The notes beneath the pieces are model-generated. The model was not told where the DNA came from. It searched no databases and saw nothing but the letters and a program-made list of their open reading frames with translations. Positions 28,430 to 42,738 of a stretch of 64,000 nt of DNA are shown piece after piece. The translations under genes were made by a program, and so were the position numbers. Source of the stretch: Liolophura sinensis (taxonomy: Eukaryota > Mollusca > Polyplacophora > Chitonida > Chitonidae). How positions within the stretch are numbered: the first letter of the stretch is position 1; each line of letters begins with the position of its first letter. Where the stretch lies: positions 1-64,000 of the forward strand of contig NW_027018169.1 of assembly GCF_032854445.1 (NCBI RefSeq), read 5' to 3'.

Positions 28430-31400
28430 GATGACGGCTGGCTTTGTGTATATCTCTTGAATATGTCATTCAGTGTAGTGACGATGACGACTGGCTTTGT
28501 GTATATATCTTGAATATGTCATTCAGTGTAGTGACAATGACGACTGGTTTTGTGTATGTATCTTGAATATGTCACTCAGTGTAGTGACAATGACGACTGG
28601 TTTTGTGCATATATCTGAAATATGTCATTCAGTGCAGTGACGATGACGACTGGCTTTGTGTATATATCTTGAATATGTCATTCAGTGCAGTGACGATGAC
28701 GGCTGGATTTGTGTATATATCTTGAATATATCATTTAGTGCAGTGACGATGACGGCTGGCTTTGTGTATGTATTTTGAATATGTCATTCAGTGTAGTGAC
28801 AATGACGACTGGCTTTGTGTATATATCTTGAATATGTCATTCAGTGTAGTGACGATGACAACTGGCTTTGTGTATATATCTTGAATATGTCATTCAGTGC
28901 AGTGACAATGACGACTGGTTTTGTGTATGTATCTTGAATATGTCATTCAGTGCAGTGACAATGACGGCTGGCTTTGTGTATATATCTTGAATATGTCATT
29001 CAGTGTAGTGACAATGACGGCTGGCTTTGTGTATGTATCTTGAATATGTCATTCAGTAGAGTGACAATGACGACAGGCTTTGTTTATGTATCTTGAATAT
29101 GTCATTCAGTGTAGTGACGATGACGACTGGCTTTGTGTATATATCTTGAATATGTCATTCAGTGTAGTGACAATGACGGCTGGCTTTGTGTATGTATCTT
29201 GAATATGTCATTCAGTGTAGTGACGATGACGGCTGGCTTTGTGTATGTATGTTGAATTTGTCATTAAGTGCAGTGACAATGCCGGCTGGCTTTGTGTATA
29301 TATATTGATTATATCATTCAGTGCAGTGACGATGACGGCTGGCTTTGTGTATGTATCTAGAATATGTCATTCAGTGTAGCGTTGATGACCATTGGCTTTG
29401 TGTCTGTATCTTGTATTTGTCATTCAGTGTAGTGACGATGACGACTGGTTGTGTGTATGTATCTTGAATATGTCATTCAGTGTAGTGACAATGACGACTG
29501 GTTTTGTGCATATATCTTGAATATGTCATTCAGTGCCGTGACGATGACGACTGGCTTTGTGTATATATCTTGAATATGTCATTTAGTGCAGTGACAATGA
29601 CGACTGGCTTTGTGTATATATCTTGAATACGTCATTCAGTGTAGTGACGATGACGACTCGCTTTGTGTATATATCTTGAATATGTCATTCAGTGCAGTGA
29701 CAATGACGGCTGGCTTTGTGTATATATCTTGAATATGTCATTCAGTGCAGTGACGATGACGGCTGGCTTTGTGTATGTATCTTGAATATGTCATTCAGTC
29801 CAGTGACGATGACGGCTGGCTTTGTGTATGTATCTTGAATATGTCATTCAGTGTAGCGTTGATGACGACTGGCTTTGTATCTGTATCTTGTATTTGTCAT
29901 TCAGTGCTGTGACGATGACGGCTGGCTTTGTGTATGTATCTTGAATATGTCATTCAGTGTAGCGTTGATGACGACTGGCTTTGTATCTGTATCTTGTATT
30001 TCTCATTCAGTGTGGTGACGATGACGACTGGCTTTGTGCATGTACCTTGAATATGTCATTCAGTGCAGTGACAATGACGACAAGCTTTGTGTATGTATCT
30101 TGAATATGTCATTCAGTGCAGTCACAATGACGACAGGCTTTGTGTATATATCTTGAATATGTCATTCAGTGCAGTAACGATGACGGCTGGCTTTGTGTAT
30201 ATATCTTGAACATGTCATTCAGTGTAGTGACAATGACGACTGGCTTTGTGTATATATCTTGAATATGTCATTTAATGTAGTGACAATGACGACTGGCTTT
30301 GTGTATATATCTTAAATATGTCATTCAGTGTAGTGACAATGACGACTGGTTTTGTTTATATATCTTGAATATGTCATTCAGTGTAGTGACAATGACGACT
30401 GGCTTTGTGCATATATCTTGAATATGTCATTCAGTGTAGTGACAATGATGACTGGCTTTGTGCACGTATCTTGAATATGTCATGCCGTGTAGTGACAACG
30501 ACGACTGGCTTTGTGTATGTATCTTGAATATGTCATTCAGTGCAGTGACAATGACGACTGGCTTTGTGTATATATCTTGAACGTGTCATTTAGTGTAGTG
30601 ACAATGACGACTGGCTTTGTGTATGTATCTTGAATATGTCATTCAGTGTAGTGACAATGACGACTGGCTTTGTGTATATATCTTGAATATGTCATTCAGT
30701 GCAGTGACAATGACGACTGGCTTTGTGTATATATCTTGAATATGTCATTCAGTGTAGTGACAATAACGACTGGCTTTGTTTATATATCTTGAATATGTCA
30801 TTCAGTGTAGTGACAATGACGACTGGCTTTGTTTATATATCTTGAATATGTCATTCAGTCTAGTGACAATGACGACTGGCTTTGTGCATGTATCTTGAAT
30901 ATGTCATTCAGTGCAGTGACAACGACGACTGGCTTTGTGTCCGTATCTTGTATTTGTCATTCAGTGCAGTGACGATGACGGCTGGCTTTGTGTATATATC
31001 TTGAATATGTCATTCAGTGTAGTGACGATGACGACTGGCTTTGTGTATATATCTTGAATATGTCATTCAGTGTAGCGTTGATGACGACTGGCTTTGTGTA
31101 TATATCTTGAATATGTCATTCAGTGTAGTGACGATGACGACTGGCTTTGTGTATGTATCTTGAATATGTCATTCAGTGCAGTGACGATGACGGCTGGCTT
31201 TGTGTATGTATCTTGAATATGTCATTCAGTGTAGCGTTGATGACGACTGGCTTTGTGTCTGTATTTTGTATTTGTCATTCAGTGCAGTGACGATGACGGC
31301 TGGCTTTGTGTATGTATCTTGAATATGTCATTCAGTGTAGCGTTGATGACGACTGGCTTTGTGTCTGTATCTTGTATTTCTCAATCAGTGTAGTGACGAT

Positions 31401-33216
31401 GACGACTGGCTTTGTGCATGTATTTTAAATATGTCATTCAGTGCAGTGACAATGACGACAGGCTTTGTGTATGTATCTTGAATATGTCATTCAGTGCAGT
31501 CTCAATGACGACTGGCTTTGTGTATATATCTTGAATATGTCATTCAGTGCAGTAACGATGACGACTGGCTTTTTGTATATATCTTGAACATGTCATTCAG
31601 TGTAGTGACAATGACGACTGGCTTTGTGTATATATCTTGAAGATGTCATTCCATGTATTGACAATGACGACTGCCTTTGTGTATATATCTTGAATGTGTC
31701 ATTCAGTGTAGTGACAATGACGACTGGCTTTGTTTATATATCTTGAATATGTCATTCAGTGTAGTGACAATGACGACTGGCTTTGTGCATATATCTTGAA
31801 TATGTCATTCAGTGTAGTGACAATGACGACTGGCTTTGTGCATGTATCTTCAATATGTCATTCAGTGTAGTGACAACGACGACTGGCTTTGTGTATGTAT
31901 CTTGAATATGTCATTCAGTGCAGTGACAATGACGGCTGGCTTTGTGTATGTATCCTGAATATGTCATTCAGTGTAGTGACGATGACGACTGGCTTTGTGT
32001 ATGTATCTTGAATATGTCATTCAGTGTAGTGACAATGACGACTGGCTTTGTGTATATATCTTGAATATGTCATTCAGTGCAGTGACAATGACGACTGGCT
32101 TTGTGTATATATCTTGAATATGTCATACAGTGCAGTGACAATGACGACTGGCTTTGTGTATATATCTTGAATATGTCATTCAGTGGAGTGACGATAACGA
32201 CTGGCTTTGTGTATGTATCTTGAATATGTCATTCAGTGCAGTGACAATGACGGCTGGCTTTGTGTATATATCTTGAATATGTCATTCAGTGTAGTGACAA
32301 TGACGACTGGTTTTGTGTATGTATCTTAAATATGTCATTCAGTGTAGTGACGATGACGACTGGCTTTGTGTATGTATCTTGAATATGTCATTTAGTGTAG
32401 TGACGATGACGACTGGCTTTGTGTATATATCTTGAATATGTCATTCAATGTAGTGACGATGACGACTGGCTTTGTGTATGTATCTTGAATATGTCATTCA
32501 GTGCAGTGACAACGACGGCTGGCTTTGTGTATATATCTTGAATATGTCATTCAGTGTAGTGACAACGACGACTGGCTTTGTGTATGTATCTTGAATATGT
32601 CATTCAGTGTAGTGACAACGACGAATGGCTTTGTGTATGTATCTTGAATGTGTCATTCAGTGTAGTGACAATGACGACTGGCTTTGTGTATATATCTTGA
32701 ATATGTCATTCAGTGCAGTGACTATGACGACTGGCTTTGTGTATATATCTTGAATATGTCATTCAGTGCAGTGACGATGACGGCTGGATTTGTGTATATA
32801 TCTTGAATATGTCATTTAGTGCAGTGACGATGACGGCTGGCTTTGTGTATGTATCTTGAATATGTCATTCAGTGCAGTGACGATGACGGTTGGCTTTGTG
32901 TGTGTGTCTTGAATATGTCATTCAGTGTAGCGTTGATGACGACTGGCTTTGTGTCTGTATCTTGTATTTGTCATTCAGTGCAGTGACGATGACGGCTGGC
33001 GTTGTGTATGTATCTTGAATATGTCATTCAGTGTAGCGTTGATGACGACTGGTTTTGTGTCTGTATCTTGTATTTGTCATTCAGTGTAGTGGCGATGACG
33101 ACTGGCTTTGTGTATGTATCTTGAATATGTCATTCAGTGCAGTTATAATGACGACTGGCTTTGTGTATATATCTTGAATATGTCATTCAGTGCAGTGACA
33201 ATGACGACTGGCTTTG

Positions 33217-36200
33217 TGCATGTATCTTGAATATGTCATTCAGTGCAGTGATAATGACGACTGGCTTTGTGTATATATCTTGAATATGTCATTCAGTGCA
33301 GTAACGATGATGACTGGCTTTGTGTATATATCTTGAATATGTCATTCAGTGTAGTGACAATGACGACTGGCTTTGTTAATATATCTTGAATATGTCATTC
33401 AATGTAGTGACAATGACGACGGGCTTTGTGAATATATCTTGGATATGTCATTCAGTGTAGCGTTGATGACGACTGGCTTTGTTTATATATCTTGAATATG
33501 TCATTCAGTGTAGTGACAATGACGACTGGCTTTGTTTAGATATCTTGAATATGTCATTCAGTGTAGTGACAATGACGACTGACTTTGTGCATGTATCTTG
33601 AATATGTCATTCAGTGCAGTGACAACGACGACTGACTTTGTGTATGTACCTTGAATATGTCATTCAGTGCAGTGACAATAACGAATAGCTTTGTGTATAT
33701 ATCTTGAATATGTCATTCAGTGTAGTGACGATGACGACTGGCTTTGTGTATGTATCTTGAATATGTCATTCAGTGTAGCGTTGATGACGACTGGCTTTGT
33801 GTCTGTGTCTTGTATTTGGCATTCAGTGTAGTGACGATGACGACTGGTTTTGTGCATATATCTTGAATATGTCATTCAGTGCAGTGACTATGACGACTGG
33901 CTTTGTGTTTATATCTTGAATATGTCATTCAGTGCAGTGACGATGACGGCTGGATTTGTGTATATATCTTGAATATGTCATTTAGTGCAGTGACGATGAC
34001 GGCTGGCTTTGTGTATGTATCTTGAATATGTCATTCAGTCCAGTGACAATGACGGCTGGCTTTGTGTGTGTATCTTGAATATGTCATTCAGTGTAGAGTT
34101 GATGACGACTGGCTTTGTGTCTGTATCTTGTATTTGTCATTCAGTGCAGTGACGATGACGGCTGGCTTTGTGTATGTATCTTGAATATGTCATTCAGTGT
34201 AGCGTTGATGACGACTGGCTTTGTGTCTGTATCTTGTATTTGTCATTCAGTGTAGTGACGATGACGACTGGCTTTGTGTATGTATCTTGAATATGTCATT
34301 CAGTGCAGTGACAATGACGAATGGCTTTGTGTATATATCTTGAATATGTCATTCAGTGTAGTGACAATGACGACTGGCTTTGTGTATATATCTTGAATAT
34401 GTCATTCAGTGCAGTGACGATGACGACTGGCTTTGTGTATATATCTTGAATATGTCATTCAGTGTAGCGTTGATGACGACTGGCTTTGTGTATATATCTT
34501 GAATATGTCATTCAGTGTAGTGACGATGACGACTGGCTTTGTGTATGTATCTTGAATATGTCATTCAGTGCAGTGACGATGACGGCTGGCTTTGTGTATG
34601 TATCTTGAATATGTCATTCAGTGTAGCGTTGATGACGACTGGCTTTGTGTCTGTATTTTGTATTTGTCATTCAGTGCAGTGACGATGACGGCTGGCTTTG
34701 TGTATGTATCTTGAATATGTCATTCAGTGTAGCGTTGATAACGACTGGCTTTGTGTCTGTATCTTGTATTTCTCATTCAGTGTAGTGACGATGACGACTG
34801 GCTTTGTGCACGTACCTTGAATATGTCATTCAGTGTAGTGACAATGACGACAGGTTTTGTGTATGTATCTTGAATATGTCATTCAGTGCAGTCTCAATGA
34901 CGACTGGCTTTGTGTATATATCTTGAATATGTCATTCAGTGCAGTAACGATGACGACTGGCTTTGTGTATATATCTTGAACATGTCATTCAGTGTAGTGA
35001 CAATGACGACTGGCTTTGTGTATATATCTTGAAGATGTCATTCAATGTAGTGACAATGACGACTGGCTTTGTGTATATATCTTAAATGTGTCATTCAGTG
35101 TAGTGAGAATGACGACTGGCTTTGTTTATATATCTTGAATATGTCATTCAGTGTAGTGACAATGACGACTGGCTTTGTGCATATATCTTGAATATGTCAT
35201 TCAGTGTAGTGACAATGACGACTGGCTTTGTGCATGTATCTTGAATATGTCATTCAGTGTAGTGACAACGACGACTGGCTTTGTGTATGTATCTTGAATA
35301 TGTCATTCAGTGCAGTGACAATGACGGCTGGCTTTGTGTATATATCTTGAATATGTCATTCAGTGTAGTGACGATGACGACTGGCTTTGTGTATGTATCT
35401 TGAATATGTCATTCAGTGTAGTGACAATGACGACTGGCTTTGTGTATATACCTTGAATATGTCATTCAGTGCAGTGACAAGGACGGCTGGCTTTGTGTAT
35501 ATATCTTGAATATGTCATTTAGTCCAGTGACAATGACGGCTGGCTTTGTGTATATATCTTGAATATGTCATTCAGTGTAGTGACAATGACGACTGGTTTT
35601 GTGTATGTATCTTGAATATGTCATTCAGTGCAGTGACAATGACGGCTGGCTTTGTGTATATATCTTGAATATGTCATTCAGTGTAGTCACAATGACGGCT
35701 GGCTTTGTGTATGTATCTTGAATATGTCATTCAGTGTAGTGACGATGACGACTGGCTTTGTGTATGTATCTTGAATATGTCATTCAGTGTAGTGACAATG
35801 ACGACTGGCTTTGTGTATGTATCTTGAATATGTCATTCAGTGTAGTGACGATGACGACTGGATTTGTGTATGTATCTTGAATATGTCATTTAATGTAGTG
35901 ACGATGACGACTGGCTTTGTGTATGTATCTTGAATATTTCATTCAGTACAGTGACAACGACGGCTGCCTTTGTGTATATATCTTGAATATGTCATTCAGT
36001 GTAGTGACAACGACGACTGGCTTTGTGTATGTATCTTGAATATGTCATTCAGTGTAGTGACATCGACGACTGGCTTTGTGTATGTATCTTGAATGTGTCA
36101 TTCAGTGTAGTGACAATGACGACTGGCTTTGTGTATATATCTTGAATATGTCATTCAGTGCAGTGACAATGACGACTGGCTTTGTGTATATATCTTGAAT

Positions 36201-37668
36201 ATGTCATTCAGTGCAGTAACGATGACGACTGGCTTTGTGTATGTATCTTGAATATGTCATTAGGTGTAGCGTTAATGACGACTGGTTTTGTGTCCGTATC
36301 TTGTATTTGTCATTCAGTGCAGTGACGATGACGGCTGGCTTTGTGTATATATCTTGAATATGTCATTCAGTGTAGTGACGATGACGACTGGCATTGTGTA
36401 TGTATCTTGAATATGTCATTCAGTGCAGTGACGATGACGGCTGGCTTTGTGTATGTATCTTGAATATGTCATTCAGTGTAGCGTTGATGACGAATGGCTT
36501 TGTGTCTGTATCTTGTATTTGTCATTCAGTGCAGTGACGATGACGGCTGGCTTTGTGTATCTATCTTGAATATGTCATTCAGTAGAGTGACGATGACGAC
36601 TGGCTTTGTGTATGTATCTTGAATATGTCATTCAGTGCACTGACGATGACGGCTGGTTTTGTGTATGTATCTTGAATATGTCATTCAGTGCAGTGACGAT
36701 GACGGCTGGCTTTGTGTATATCTCTTGAATATGTCATTCAGTGTAGTGACGATGACGACTGGCTTTGTGTATATATCTTGAATATGTCATTCAGTGCAGT
36801 GACGATGACGGCTGGCTTTGTGTATATCTCTTGAATATGTCATTCAGTGCAGTGACAATGACGACTGGCTCTGTGTATATATCTTGAATATGTCATTCAG
36901 TGTAGTGACAACGACGACTGGATTTCTGTATGTATCTTGAATATGTCATTTAGTGTAGTGACGATGACGACTGGCTTTGTGTATGTATCTTGAATATGTC
37001 ATTCAGTGCAGTGACAATGACGACTGGCTTTGTGTATATATCTTGAATATGTCATTTAGTGCAGTGACAATGACGACTGGGTTTGTATACATATCTTGAA
37101 TATGTCATTCAGTGTAGTGACAATGACGACTGGCTTTGTGTATATATCTTTAATATGTCATTCAGTGTAGTGACGATGACAACTGGCTTTGTGTGTGCAT
37201 CTTGAATATGTCATTCAATGCAGTGACAATGACGGCTGGCTTTGTGTATATATCTTGAAAATGTCATTCAGTGTAGTGACAATGACGACTGGTTTTGTGT
37301 ATGTATCTTGAATATGTCATTCAGTACAGTGACAATGACGGCTGGCTTTGTGTATATATCTTGAATATGTCATTCAGTGTAGTGACAATGACGGCTGGCT
37401 TTGTGTATGTATCTTGAATATGTCATTGAGTGTAGTGACGATGACGACTGGCTTTGTGTATGTATCTTGAATATGTCATTCAGTGTAGTGACGATGACGA
37501 CTGGCTTTGTGTATATATCTTGAATATGTCATTCAGTATAGTGACGATGACGGCTGGCTTTGTGTATGTATCTTGAATATGTCATTCAGTGTAGTGACGA
37601 TGACGGCTGGCTTTGTGTATGTATCTTGAATATGTCATTCAGTGTAGTGACGATGACGACTGGCTTTG
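33217..37668. repeat. Block P, copy 3 (84 units)
   Basis: This is the counterpart of 21769-26220 inside the 216-unit duplication, in the same order and with the same markers, including TTGGCATTCAG near 33817 and GACAGGTTTT near 34853 as in copy 1. It is followed directly by copy 4 at 37669, again 84 units downstream. It differs from copies 1 and 4 mainly in the replaced patch near 36.7 kb. Confidence 0.85.
36610..36830. repeat. Replaced patch of about 4 units inside block P copy 3
   Basis: On both sides of this patch the sequence aligns with 25141-25430 at the same 11,448-bp offset, so about four units have been exchanged without changing length. Copies 1 and 4 (25160-25380 and 41060-41280) have TTTATGTATC, TATATCATTCAG, TCTGGAATATG and CATTCGGTG here. 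Copy 3 instead has GTGCACTGACG and two TATATCTCTTGAA units, which are markers of the 2870-2970 and 16915-17010 neighbourhood. Two of three full copies agree, so copy 3 is the changed one. Gene conversion from a block A-type donor, or a double exchange, would explain it. Confidence 0.8.
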
Positions 37669-40600
37669 TGCATGTATCTTGAATATGTCATTCAGTGCAG
37701 TGATAATGACGACTGGCTTTGTGTATATATCTTGAATATGTCATTCAGTGCAGTAACGATGATGACTGGCTTTGTGTATATATCTTGAATATGTCATTCA
37801 GTGTAGTGACAATGACGACTGGCTTTGTTAATATATCTTGAATATGTCATTCAATGTAGTGACAATGACGACTGGCTTTGTGAATATATCTTGGATATGT
37901 CATTCAGTGTAGCGTTGATGACGACTGGCTTTGTTTATATATCTTGAATATGTCATTCAGTGTAGTGACAATGACGACTGGCTTTGTTTAGATATCTTGA
38001 ATATGTCATTCAGTGTAGTGACAATGACGACTGACTTTGTGCATGTATCTTGAATATGTCATTCAGTGCAGTGACAACGACGACTGACTTTGTGTATGTA
38101 CCTTGAATATGTCATTCAGTGCAGTGACAATAACGAATAGCTTTGTGTATATATCTTGAATATGTCATTCAGTGTAGTGACGATGACGACTGGCTTTGTG
38201 TATGTATCTTGAATATGTCATTCAGTGTAGCGTTGATGACGACTGGCTTTGTGTCTGTGTCTTGTATTTGGCATTTAGTGTAGTGACGATGACGACTGGT
38301 TTTGTGCATATATCTTGAATATGTCATTCAGTGCAGTGACTATGACGACTGGCTTTGTGTTTATATCTTGAATATGTCATTCAGTGCAGTGACGATGACG
38401 GCTGGATTTGTGTATATATCTTGAATATGTCATTTAGTGCAGTGACGATGACGGCTGGCTTTGTGTATGTATCTTGAATATGTCATTCAGTCCAGTGACA
38501 ATGACGGCTGGCTTTGTGTGTGTATCTTGAATATGTCATTCAGTGTAGAGTTGATGACGACTGGCTTTGTGTCTGTATCTTGTATTTGTCATTCAGTGCA
38601 GTGACGATGACGGCTGGCTTTGTGTATGTATCTTGAATATGTCATTCAGTGTAGCGTTGATGACGACTGGCTTTGTGTCTGTATCTTGTATTTGTCATTC
38701 AGTGTAGTGACGATGACGACTGGCTTTGTGTATGTATCTTGAATATGTCATTCAGTGCAGTGACAATGACGAATGGCTTTGTGTATATATCTTGAATATG
38801 TCATTCAGTGTAGTGACAATGACGACTGGCTTTGTGTATATATCTTGAATATGTCATTCAGTGCAGTGACGATGACGACTGGCTTTGTGTATATATCTTG
38901 AATATGTCATTCAGTGTAGCGTTGATGACGACTGGCTTTGTGTATATATCTTGAATATGTCATTCAGTGTAGTGACGATGACGACTGGCTTTGTGTATGT
39001 ATCTTGAATATGTCATTCAGTGCAGTGACGATGACGGCTGGCTTTGTGTATGTATCTTGAATATGTCATTCAGTGTAGCGTTGATGACGACTGGCTTTGT
39101 GTCTGTATTTTGTATTTGTCATTCAGTGCAGTGACGATGACGGCTGGCTTTGTGTATGTATCTTGAATATGTCATTCAGTGTAGCGTTGATAACGACTGG
39201 CTTTGTGTCTGTATCTTGTATTTCTCATTCAGTGTAGTGACGATGACGACTGGCTTTGTGCACGTACCTTGAATATGTCATTCAGTGTAGTGACAATGAC
39301 GACAGGCTTTGTGTATGTATCTTGAATATGTCATTCAGTGCAGTCTCAATGACGACTGGCTTTGTGTATATATCTTGAATATGTCATTCAGTGCAGTAAC
39401 GATGACGACTGGCTTTGTGTATATATCTTGAACATGTCATTCAGTGTAGTGACAATGACGACTGGCTTTGTGTATATATCTTGAAGATGTCATTCAATGT
39501 AGTGACAATGACGACTGGCTTTGTGTATATATCTTAAATGTGTCATTCAGTGTAGTGAGAATGACGACTGGCTTTGTTTATATATCTTGAATATGTCATT
39601 CAGTGTAGTGACAATGACGACTGGCTTTGTGCATATATCTTGAATATGTCATTCAGTGTAGTGACAATGACGACTGGCTTTGTGCATGTATCTTGAATAT
39701 GTCATTCAGTGTAGTGACAACGACGACTGGCTTTGTGTATGTATCTTGAATATGTCATTCAGTGCAGTGACAATGACGGCTGGCTTTGTGTATATATCTT
39801 GAATATGTCATTCAGTGTAGTGACGATGACGACTGGCTTTGTGTATGTATCTTGAATATGTCATTCAGTGTAGTGACAATGACGACTGGCTTTGTGTATA
39901 TACCTTGAATATGTCATTCAGTGCAGTGACAAGGACGGCTGGCTTTGTGTATATATCTTGAATATGTCATTTAGTCCAGTGACAATGACGGCTGGCTTTG
40001 TGTATATATCTTGAATATGTCATTCAGTGTAGTGACAATGACGACTGGTTTTGTGTATGTATCTTGAATATGTCATTCAGTGCAGTGACAATGACGGCTG
40101 GCTTTGTGTATATATCTTGAATATGTCATTCAGTGTAGTCACAATGACGGCTGGCTTTGTGTATGTATCTTGAATATGTCATTCAGTGTAGTGACGATGA
40201 CGACTGGCTTTGTGTATGTATCTTGAATATGTCATTCAGTGTAGTGACAATGACGACTGGCTTTGTGTATGTATCTTGAATATGTCATTCAGTGTAGTGA
40301 CGATGACGACTGGATTTGTGTATGTATCTTGAATATGTCATTTAATGTATTGACGATGACGACTGGCTTTGTGTATGTATCTTGAATATTTCATTCAGTA
40401 CAGTGACAACGACGGCTGCCTTTGTGTATATATCTTGAATATGTCATTCAGTGTAGTGACAACGACGACTGGCTTTGTGTATGTATCTTGAATATGTCAT
40501 TCAGTGTAGTGACATCGACGACTGGCTTTGTGTATGTATCTTGAATGTGTCATTCAGTGTAGTGACAATGACGACTGGCTTTGTGTATATATCTTGAATA

Positions 40601-42114
40601 TGTCATTCAGTGCAGTGACAATGACGACTGGCTTTGTGTATATATCTTGAATATGTCATTCAGTGCAGTAACGATGACGACTGGCTTTGTGTATGTATCT
40701 TGAATATGTCATTAGGTGTAGCGTTAATGACGACTGGTTTTGTGTCCGTATCTTGTATTTGTCATTCAGTGCAGTGACGATGACGCCTGGCTTTGTGTAT
40801 ATATCTTGAATATGTCATTCAGTGTAGTGACGATGACGACTGGCATTGTGTATGTATCTTGAATATGTCATTCAGTGCAGTGACGATGACGGCTGGCTTT
40901 GTGTATGTATCTTGAATATGTCATTCAGTGTAGCGTTGATGACGAATGGCTTTGTGTCTGTATCTTGTATTTGTCATTCAGTGCAGTGACGATGACGGCT
41001 GGCTTTGTGTATCTATCTTGAATATGTCATTCAGTAGAGTGACGATGACGACTGGCTTTGTTTATGTATCTTGAATATATCATTCAGTGTAGTGACGATG
41101 ACGACTGGCTTTGTGTATATATCTTGAATATGTCATTCAGTGTAGTGACAATGACGGCTGGCTTTGTGTATGTATCTTGAATATGTCATTCAATGTAGTG
41201 ACAATGACGACTGGCTTTGTGTATATATCTGGAATATGTCATTCGGTGTAGTGACAATGACGACTGGCTTTGTTTATATATCTTGAATATGTCATTCAGT
41301 GCAGTGACAATGACGACTGGCTCTGTGTATATATCTTGAATATGTCATTCAGTGTAGTGACAACGACGACTGGATTTCTGTATGTATCTTGAATATGTCA
41401 TTTAGTGTAGTGACGATGACGACTGGCTTTGTGTATGTATCTTGAATATGTCATTCAGTGCAGTGACAATGACGACTGGCTTTGTGTATATATCTTGAAT
41501 ATGTCATTTAGTGCAGTGACAATGACGACTGGGTTTGTATACATATCTTGAATATGTCATTCAGTGTAGTGACAATGACGACTGGCTTTGTGTATATATC
41601 TTTAATATGTCATTCAGTGTAGTGACGATGACAACTGGCTTTGTGTATGCATCTTGAATATGTCATTCAATGCAGTGACAATGACGGCTGGCTTTGTGTA
41701 TATATCTTGAAAATGTCATTCAGTGTAGTGACAATGACGACTGGTTTTGTGTATGTATCTTGAATATGTCATTCAGTACAGTGACAATGACGGCTGGCTT
41801 TGTGTATATATCTTGAATATGTCATTCAGTGTAGTGACAATGACGGCTGGCTTTGTGTATGTATCTTGAATATGTCATTGAGTGTAGTGACGATGACGAC
41901 TGGCTTTGTGTATGTATCTTGAATATGTCATTCAGTGTAGTGACGATGACGACTGGCTTTGTGTATATATCTTGAATATGTCATTCAGTGTAGTGACTAT
42001 GACGGCTGGCTTTGTGTATGTATCTTGAATATGTCATTCAGTGTAGTGACGATGACGGCTGGCTTTGTGTATGTATCTTGAATATGTCATTCAGTGTAGT
42101 GACGATGACGACTG
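37669..42114. repeat. Block P, copy 4 (about 84 units)
   Basis: This follows copy 3 in direct tandem. Over its first half (to about 39877) it shares copy 2 variants: TTGGCATTTAG near 38272, ACTGGCTTTGTGAAT near 37870 and GACAGGCTTT near 39301. Its second half matches 23978-26214 at an offset of 300 units, for example TTTATGTATC at 41061 and 25161. It therefore preserves the full version of which copy 2 is a truncated relative. The match ends at about 42115, where CTGGTTTTGTGTATG replaces CTGGCTTTGTGCATG. Confidence 0.85.
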
Positions 42115-42738
42115 GTTTTGTGTATGTATCTTGAATATGTCATTCAGTGTAGTGACAATGACGAATGGGTTTGTATATATATCTTGAATATGTCATTCAG
42201 TGTAGTGACAATGACGACTGGCTTTGTGTATATATCTTGAATATGTCATTCAGTGTAGTGACGATGACAACTGGCTTTGTGTATGTATCTTGAATATGTC
42301 ATTCAGTGCAGTGACAATGACGACTGGCTTTGTGTATATATCTTGAATATGTCATTCAGTGTAATGACGATGACGACTGCCTTTGTGCATATATCTTAAA
42401 TATGTCATTCAGTGTAGTGACGATGACGGCTGGCTTTGTGTATGTATGTTGAATTTGTCATTCAGTGCAGTGACAATGCCGGCTGGCTTTGTGTATATAT
42501 ATTGAATATGTCATTCAGTGCAGTGACAATGACGACTGGCTTTGTGTATATATCTTGAATATATCATTCAGTGCAGTGACGATGACGGCTGGCTTTGTGT
42601 ATGTATCTTGAATATGTCATTCAGTGTAGCGTTGATGACGACTGGCTTTGTGTCTGTATCTTGTATTTGTCATTCAGTGTAGTGACGATGACGACTGGTT
42701 GTGTGTATGTATCTTGAATATGTCATTCAGTGTAGTGA
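42115..42738. repeat. Diverged stretch resembling block A around 1320-1950
   Basis: The order of marker units (GATGACAACTGG, then GACTGCCTTTGTGCATATATC at 42378, then GTATGTTGAATTTGTC, then AATGCCGGC) parallels 1445-1745 at an offset of 769 units, with several unit-level differences. This looks like an older relative of block A rather than a recent copy. Confidence 0.65.

Larger units (their letters stand above)
28430..37668. repeat. 9.2-kb block, copy of 16982-26220 (offset 216 units)
   Basis: This segment reproduces 16982-26220 at a constant offset of 11,448 bp (216 x 53). Checkpoints are the TATATCTCTTGAA unit at 28441 and 16993, TTGATTATATC near 29304 and 17856, CATGCCGTG near 30482 and 19034, GACAAGGACGG near 35477 and 24029, GGCTCTGTG near 36867 and 25419, and TGCATGTATC at 37669 and 26221. 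It includes a third copy of block P (33217-37668). A patch at about 36610-36830 departs from the parent and is annotated separately. Confidence 0.88.

Noticed and set aside
36541-36900. Insertion or deletion at the block P copy 3 difference
   Set aside because: Offsets on both sides are the same 11,448 bp, so length is unchanged. It is a replacement of about four units, not an indel.
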